Shown: positions 29,122 through 33,283 of the stretch, piece by piece
Numbering within the stretch: position 1 is the first letter of the stretch
How the letters are laid out: each line of letters begins with the position of its first letter
Source: Hyphomicrobiaceae bacterium
GTDB taxonomy: Bacteria; Pseudomonadota; Alphaproteobacteria; Rhizobiales; Hyphomicrobiaceae
Assembly: GCA_030655135.1 (NCBI GenBank)
Contig: JAURWC010000094.1
Location: forward strand, 1 to 33,283
Length of the DNA stretch: 33,283 nt
Reading direction: 5' to 3'
The notes under the pieces: model-generated
What the model was told of the DNA's origin: nothing
The model's database searches: none
Seen by the model: the letters and a program-made list of their open reading frames with translations, nothing else
Position numbers and translations under genes: made by a program

Positions 29122-29353
29122 TGATTCTTCCTCTCGTTATTTTCTGTCATTGCGAGCCACCATTTCCCCCATGCGCCACCGATGGCCCCCTCGCAACGAG
29201 GAACTGAACTCTTCAGTTATGGCAACAAGATGCCAGAACCGCCGCAGGCTGATACGGGGCACGTGGCCGCACCCGGTCATGCATAATATGCACTCGTCGG
29301 AATCCATTCGTCGCGCGAGACGATCTTGTGCGGCTGCATGAATGCCCCTTTGG

Positions 29354-29824
29354 CTAGGCGATATATTTTTCCAGCTTGTCGAGCAGTTCGGACCATCCGC
29401 GGGAATGGCCGTCGCGCGCGGCTTCGTTGAAGAATTGTTCATGGTGCAGCGTCAGCAGCGTGCCGCCGCCATCCGGCTGCAGCGACACCGTGACCTGCGA
29501 TTCCCGCTCCGGCGTCGAGTACCACGCCCAGCTGAATGCGATCCGCGCGTTCGGCGTTACCTCGCGATAGACGCCGTCGACCTGAAAATACTCGCCGTTC
29601 TCGCCTTCGAAGCTGATGCGGTAGCGGCCGCCGACGCGCAGATCGATGTCCGCATTTACCGAGCCGGCCTTGACCTGCGCGGGCCCGAACCAGCGCGCTA
29701 TTTTTTCCGGGTCGGTCCACGCCGCGTAGACTTTTTCGCAGGGCGCATTGAGACGACGCTTGAGGGTGAGGCTCGGCCGGTTGGCGAGCCCGGCGTCGCG
29801 GACAGCGGTTGATGAGATGGCCAT
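29354..29824 (-). CDS. SRPBCC / AHSA1-type domain protein
   Basis: A 156-aa protein of the START-like fold. RRLNAPCEKVYAAWTDPEKIARWFGP, the DLRVGGRYRISFEGENGE strands, and LTLHHEQFFNEAARDGHSRGWSELLDKLEKYI are the family landmarks. It forms a lipid- or ligand-binding cavity; the substrate is unknown. The ATG 29824 lies within the end of the upstream ArsR-type gene (127-bp overlap), a frequent arrangement for ArsR/AHSA1 pairs, so the two are surely co-expressed. Confidence 0.9.
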   Translation of the reverse strand: MAISSTAVRDAGLANRPSLTLKRRLNAPCEKVYAAWTDPEKIARWFGPAQVKAGSVNADIDLRVGGRYRISFEGENGEYFQVDGVYREVTPNARIAFSWAWYSTPERESQVTVSLQPDGGGTLLTLHHEQFFNEAARDGHSRGWSELLDKLEKYIA

Positions 29825-30153
29825 GTGTCTTCCTCCACGAATGCGGCAAGGCGATCGAGATTTTCGGACCAGAAGCGCTGGTAGCGATCGAGCCACGCCA
29901 TCGCCTGCTCCATCGGATCGGCGGTCAGCCGGCAGGCCACGGTGCGCCCGGTCTTCTCGCGCGCGATCAAGCCCGCGTCCGACAGCACGTCGAGATGTTT
30001 CATGACCGCGGGCAGCGACATCGCGAACGGCTGCGCCAGTTCGCTCACCGAGATGCTGTCCCGGCTGCCGAGCCGCGCCAGCAGCGCGCGCCGCGTCGGA
30101 TCCGCCAGCGCGGCAAAGGTACGGTTCAGGATCTCTTCGCTATGCTTAACCAT
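29698..30153 (-). CDS. ArsR-family transcriptional regulator
   Basis: A 151-aa protein. The first ~105 residues are the winged helix: EEILNRTFAALADPTRRALLARLG, SVSELAQPFAMSLPAVMKHLDVLSDAGLI and KTGRTVACRLT. No Cys-rich metal site (no CxC in helix alpha3), so it is a non-metal ArsR of the kind paired with SRPBCC proteins. The last ~40 residues overlap the downstream gene in another frame and are rich in Ser, Arg and Pro; a typical ArsR ends before that. An AACCnnnnGGTT dyad over its start may be its own operator. Confidence 0.92.
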   Translation of the reverse strand: MVKHSEEILNRTFAALADPTRRALLARLGSRDSISVSELAQPFAMSLPAVMKHLDVLSDAGLIAREKTGRTVACRLTADPMEQAMAWLDRYQRFWSENLDRLAAFVEEDTWPSHQPLSATPGSPTGRASPSSVVSMRPAKKSTRRGPTRKK

Positions 30154-30187
30154 AAGGTTTAGTATAACGGCGCGAAACCGGCGTCAA
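30148..30187 (-). promoter_or_regulatory. Candidate promoter/operator of the ArsR gene, leaderless
   Basis: On the minus strand, TTGACG (30182-30187) and TATACT (30161-30166) form a possible sigma70-type promoter with a 15-bp spacer. TATACT ends only 7 bp before the ATG at 30153. An AACC-ATAA-GGTT dyad (30148-30159) covers the start codon. The transcript would be almost leaderless and repression by the product is plausible. Confidence 0.5.
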
Positions 30188-30297
30188 GCGCGGCGGCAAT
30201 TTTTACGAATTGGGGAGCACGCCTGGTCCGGTCATGCACCGTCACCGGGTCTCGCCTTCGGCGCCCGGTGATCGGCGATGACCATCACACCTGGATT

Positions 30298-30555
30298 TCA
30301 ATAATCCCGGTAGGTCCGCCCACGCCGCTGCTGCTGATTCAAGGCGGCGCGGGGATTGACGTTGCAGGACAGATTGCGTCCCGACGCGCTCGCCTGGCAT
30401 TGGGCATAGGTTCGGTATGAGCAGTCGCCGGGGATGCCGGTACCCCTGCCCTGAGCACAATAGGGGTAATCGTAAGCCGCGGCGGGAGCCGGATTGGCCA
30501 TCGTGGCGGCACCGGCCGCCAGCACAGCTAACACCGCCATTGTTGCATTGCGCAT
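30298..30555 (-). CDS. DUF3551 small secreted protein
   Basis: An 85-aa precursor. The signal peptide is MRNATMAVLAVLAAGAATMA...APAAA. The mature part is the DUF3551 core: YDYPYCAQGRGTGIPGDCSY, TYAQCQASASGRNLSCNVNP, with four cysteines in the expected order. The family is abundant in Bradyrhizobium and secreted to the periplasm; function unknown. ATG 30555 begins the signal; the longer frame is not supported. Confidence 0.9.
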   Translation of the reverse strand: MRNATMAVLAVLAAGAATMANPAPAAAYDYPYCAQGRGTGIPGDCSYRTYAQCQASASGRNLSCNVNPRAALNQQQRRGRTYRDY

Positions 30556-30627
30556 GATCTGGTCTCCTCGTCGAAGTCGTCGCCGTCTAGAAAACCATAT
30601 CACGCCCGCAATGTTCCGTGATCTGGA

Positions 30628-31614
30628 TCACTCGACTTTGAGGCCGGCGGCCTTGACCACCTTTTCCCATTTTTCGGTTTCGGCCACGATCATCTTGCCG
30701 AACGCTTCCGGCGTTCCGATCAGCGGCTCGCCGCCGAGGTCGATCAGCTTCGCCTTGATCGCCGGCTCGGCCAGCACCGCGTTGATCTCCGCGTTCAGCT
30801 TCGCGATGATCTCCGGGGGCGTCTTCTTGGGGGCGCCCATGCCGAACAGCGCGCTCGCCTCATAACCCGGAACGGTATCGGCCAGAACCGGCACGTCAGG
30901 CAACAGCGCCGAACGCTCTGTCGTGGTGACGGCGAGCGCGCGCAGGGAACCGGCGCGGATGTGCTGGATGATCGAGGGCATGTTGTCGAAAATCAGCTGC
31001 ACTTGGCCGCCGAGCATGTCGGTGATGGCAGGAGCCGCGCCGCGGTAGGGCACGTGCTGCATCTTGAGGCCGGTCATCATCATGAACATTTCGCCGGACA
31101 GATGCACCGAGGTGCCGTTGCCCGACGACGCCATGTTCACCTTGGAAGGGTCGGCCTTAACATAGGCGATGAACTCGGCGACGGTCTTGGCCGGCACGTC
31201 CTTGTTGATCGTCATCACATTGGGCACGCGGTTGAACGCCGCGACCGGTGCGATGTCGCGAACGACATTGAACTTCAGGTTGGGATAGAGCGTGGCGTTG
31301 ACGTAATTGGCCGGATTGACCAGCAGCACCGTGTAGCCATCGGGCTCGGCATTGATCACCGATTCGGTGGCGATGTTGTTGCCGGCGCCCGGCTTGTTTT
31401 CGATCACGAATTGCTGACCGAGCCGCTCCGAGAGTCGCTGGCCGATCAGGCGCGCAATGATATCGGTGGCGCCGCCGGGCGGATAGCCGACCACCCATTT
31501 CACCGGCCGGGTCGGATAATTCTGCGCCGCGGCGCTGCCGATGGAAGCGATTGCCGAAATGCCGATCGAAATACCGGTGGCGATCAGGCAAATCGCGGTG
31601 CGACGTGTGGTCAT
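30628..31614 (-). CDS. Bug/TctC-family substrate-binding protein 2
   Basis: A 328-aa precursor. The signal peptide is MTTRRTAICLIATGISIGIS...SAAAQ. Landmarks are NYPTRPVKWVVGYPPGGATD, FVIENKPGAGNNIATE, VNMASSGNGTSVHLSGEMF, HVPYRGAAPAITDMLGGQVQ and LLPDVPVLADTVPGYEAS. Again no TctA/TctB partners are seen. It is a separate family member from the gene at 24310 (clearly different sequence), so probably a different ligand. ATG 31614 starts the signal peptide. Divergent from the VOC gene, with a 137-bp gap. Confidence 0.9.
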   Translation of the reverse strand: MTTRRTAICLIATGISIGISAIASIGSAAAQNYPTRPVKWVVGYPPGGATDIIARLIGQRLSERLGQQFVIENKPGAGNNIATESVINAEPDGYTVLLVNPANYVNATLYPNLKFNVVRDIAPVAAFNRVPNVMTINKDVPAKTVAEFIAYVKADPSKVNMASSGNGTSVHLSGEMFMMMTGLKMQHVPYRGAAPAITDMLGGQVQLIFDNMPSIIQHIRAGSLRALAVTTTERSALLPDVPVLADTVPGYEASALFGMGAPKKTPPEIIAKLNAEINAVLAEPAIKAKLIDLGGEPLIGTPEAFGKMIVAETEKWEKVVKAAGLKVE

Positions 31615-31751
31615 GCAGTTCTTCTCCCGGCGGCCGCGTCGTGTCGCGCGGTCCGCATCCAATTGAATTGACAACGGCCCGCGTTGTAACAAACAAAGCC
31701 GGGGACGGCCAGTGCGGCGGATCGCCCTGAACCGCGACGAAGGGATAATGC

Positions 31752-32171
31752 ATGGCTATCATGGTGAACGCGCTCGATCATATCGTGATCAATGTCGCCG
31801 ACGTGGCGCTGACAGCCGAATGGTATCGCAAGATCCTCGGCATGGAGGTCAGGGTATTCGATCCCGGCCCCGGCAAGGCGCCGCGAACGACGCTTAAGTT
31901 CGGGAACCAGAAGATCAATGTGCGGCCGCGCGAGGCCGACACGGTCGAGTGGTTCACCGCCGACCACGTCGCCGCCGGGAGCGACGATTTGTGCTTTCTC
32001 ACCACGAGCGCGCCGGACGAGGTGGTGGCGCATCTGAAGGCACATGGCGTGGCGATCGAGGAAGGCCCGGTTGCCAAACAGGGCGCCCGTGGCACGCTGC
32101 GGAGCGTCTATTGCCGGGATCCCGACGGCAGCCTGATCGAGATTTCGTCGTATGAGGACGAGGCCGTCTGA
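31752..32171 (+). CDS. VOC family (glyoxalase/dioxygenase fold) protein
   Basis: A 139-aa protein with the two betaalphabetabetabeta units of the VOC superfamily. LDHIVINVADVALTAEWYRKILG gives the first metal-ligand His; the second half has DDLCFLTTSAPDEVVAHLKAHG and SVYCRDPDGSLIEISSY with the likely Glu ligand. Metal-dependent lyase, dioxygenase or resistance activity is possible; the substrate is unknown. ATG 31752 is taken (GAAGGG upstream); ATG 31764 is an alternative. A large inverted repeat follows the stop. Confidence 0.9.
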   Translation: MAIMVNALDHIVINVADVALTAEWYRKILGMEVRVFDPGPGKAPRTTLKFGNQKINVRPREADTVEWFTADHVAAGSDDLCFLTTSAPDEVVAHLKAHGVAIEEGPVAKQGARGTLRSVYCRDPDGSLIEISSYEDEAV

Positions 32172-32181
32172 CGCACATTCC

Positions 32182-32292
32182 GCCGTCATCCTGAGGTGCG
32201 CGCCCTTGCGCGCCTCGAAGGATGCGCTGCGGGCACCGATGTCTGTCATCCTTCGAGGCTCGCCGAAGGGGCTCGCACCTCAGGATGACGGC
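32182..32292. repeat. Long nested inverted repeat (rhizobial intergenic repeat)
   Basis: The outer arms are 19 bp and perfect (32182-32200 and 32274-32292, core TCATCCTGAGGTGCG). The inner arms are 13 bp and perfect (32212-32224 and 32247-32259, GCCTCGAAGGATG). It lies directly behind the VOC gene, and the CCTCAGGATGA motif is typical of repeated intergenic elements in Bradyrhizobium and related genera. It can fold into a large hairpin and may end transcription. Confidence 0.85.
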
Positions 32293-32380
32293 AACAGATT
32301 TGATCCCCACGCCATCCAATGGCAGAACTGCTCCCAAGCAATAATACGGAAGCGGCCGGCAAGGCTGCGCGGGAGGATCC

Positions 32381-33283
32381 ATGTCGAATTCACAGGCAGC
32401 GCCGGGCGTCGTCGGACCGTTCGCGGGGCTTGACGTGCCGTGGCTGCTGCGGATGCGGGCCGAGACGCGGCGCGAGCATCCGTTTCTGGTCTGGGCGCCG
32501 TTCGAGGCGCCGGCACGGAGTTGGAGCTACGGCGAGTTTCACGAGCGGGTCGGCGCACTCGCCGCCGGCCTCGTCAAGCGCGGCATTCAGCCCGGCGAAT
32601 ATGTCCTGATCCATCTCGACAATTGCATCGAGGCCATGCTGGCCTGGTTCGCCTGCGTCGAACTCGGCGCCATCTCGGTCACCACCAACACCCGCTCGGC
32701 GCCGGCGGAAATGGAATATTTTGCCGGCCATTGCGGCGCGGTGGCCGCGATCACCCAGCCGGCCTTTGCCGAGATGATTTCGGCGCATTGCCGGAACTTG
32801 CGCTGGATCGCGGTGATCTCGCACGATTCGGGCGCAGCACCTGCGCAGGGTTTCAACCCGCAGCGCGGCGACCGTTTCGAGGCGCTGTTCGCCGACAGCG
32901 CCGACCGGCCGCGCCGCGCCACTGATCCGCTGGCGCCCTGCAGCGTACAATACACCTCCGGCACCACCTCGCGGCCGAAGGCGGTGCTGTGGACCCACGC
33001 CAATGCGCTGTGGGGCGCCAAGGTCAACGCCGCGCATCAGGATCTGCACGAGGGCGATGTGCACCAGACCTATCTGCCGCTGTTCCACACCAACGCGCTG
33101 GCCTATTCGATGCTGGCAAGCCTTTGGGTCGGCGCCACCTGCGTGATCCAGCCGCGGTTTTCCGCCAGCCGGTTCTGGGGCGTGGCGCTGCAGCATGGCT
33201 GCACCTGGACCTCGACGATCCCGTTCTGCATGAAGGCGCTGCTGGAGCACGAGATCCCGAAGCAACACCATTTTCGGCTCTGG
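32381..33283 (+). CDS. Acyl-CoA synthetase (AMP-forming), partial at window end
   Basis: 301 codons are visible and the gene runs off the window. The ANL-superfamily layout is clear: a substrate-entry region with VLIHLDNCIEAMLAWFACVELG and SVTTNTRSAPAEMEYFAGHC, then the AMP-binding P-loop YTSGTTSRPKAVLWTH (around residue 190), then LPLFHTNALAYSMLASLWVG. The C-terminal A5-A10 motifs lie beyond the end. It adenylates a carboxylic acid and forms the CoA ester; the acid is unknown. GGGAGGA before ATG 32381 fixes the start. It probably serves fatty- or aromatic-acid degradation. Confidence 0.92.
   Translation, partial: MSNSQAAPGVVGPFAGLDVPWLLRMRAETRREHPFLVWAPFEAPARSWSYGEFHERVGALAAGLVKRGIQPGEYVLIHLDNCIEAMLAWFACVELGAISVTTNTRSAPAEMEYFAGHCGAVAAITQPAFAEMISAHCRNLRWIAVISHDSGAAPAQGFNPQRGDRFEALFADSADRPRRATDPLAPCSVQYTSGTTSRPKAVLWTHANALWGAKVNAAHQDLHEGDVHQTYLPLFHTNALAYSMLASLWVGATCVIQPRFSASRFWGVALQHGCTWTSTIPFCMKALLEHEIPKQHHFRLW

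Noticed and set aside
32390-33271. Minus-strand ORF of 293 codons
   Set aside because: It is the antisense of the acyl-CoA synthetase, whose P-loop and start site are unambiguous.
1-33283. CRISPR array
   Set aside because: Looked for regularly spaced short repeats with unique spacers; the repeats found are arm sites, inverted repeats and TTGATTGTTT boxes, none array-like.

Overview
The window looks like chromosome from a Bradyrhizobium-type alphaproteobacterium (Nitrobacteraceae). The grounds are high GC, many small conserved ORFs of a kind familiar from that group, two orphan Bug/TctC-type solute-binding proteins, a DUF3551 peptide and rhizobial palindromic repeats. This assignment is from memory of family patterns; no search was run.

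Layout. (1) 1-1600, left chromosomal flank: a palindromic repeat, a universal stress protein and a dihydrofolate-reductase-like protein. (2) 1605-1681, tRNA-Arg(CCG). (3) 1630-23284, an integrated element. Its ends are a perfect 55-bp direct repeat of the 3' part of the tRNA-Arg gene (1630-1684 and 23230-23284), and a tyrosine recombinase lies just inside the right end. Paired GGGTAAGC boxes near both ends look like integrase arm sites. (4) 23285-33283, right flank: a hypothetical protein, a cupin plus Bug-type binding protein divergent from an AraC-family regulator, a GST, small hypotheticals, an ArsR/SRPBCC pair, DUF3551, a second Bug-type protein, a VOC protein, a large inverted repeat and the 5' part of an acyl-CoA synthetase cut by the window end.

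Inside the element, the end far from the integrase carries a papain-like cysteine peptidase candidate with an overlapping divergent partner. Next comes a decayed stretch with a diverged duplication, then a run of small genes (4.3-8.8 kb), several of them under 60 codons. From 9 to 15.4 kb lie envelope genes: two PEP-CTERM proteins, the tail of a third, and a beta-barrel protein. Among these are an unknown two-gene operon and a DUF3800 protein. From 15.4 to 18.2 kb there are phage-like remnants: a tail/glycoside-hydrolase-like protein, an S24-like protein and a truncated ORF. From 18.2 to 20.4 kb a four-gene operon with 4-bp start/stop overlaps ends in RNase HI. It is followed by a small HTH protein (possible excisionase), an unknown 286-aa protein and the integrase.

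No terminase large subunit, capsid, portal, conjugation or replication genes were seen. The element therefore looks like a degraded prophage or integrase-driven genomic island, not an autonomous phage or ICE. The best candidates for undescribed biology are the cysteine-peptidase locus, the 12.4-14.6 kb unknown operon with DUF3800, the RNase HI operon, and the G-quadruplex-like leader of the second PEP-CTERM gene.
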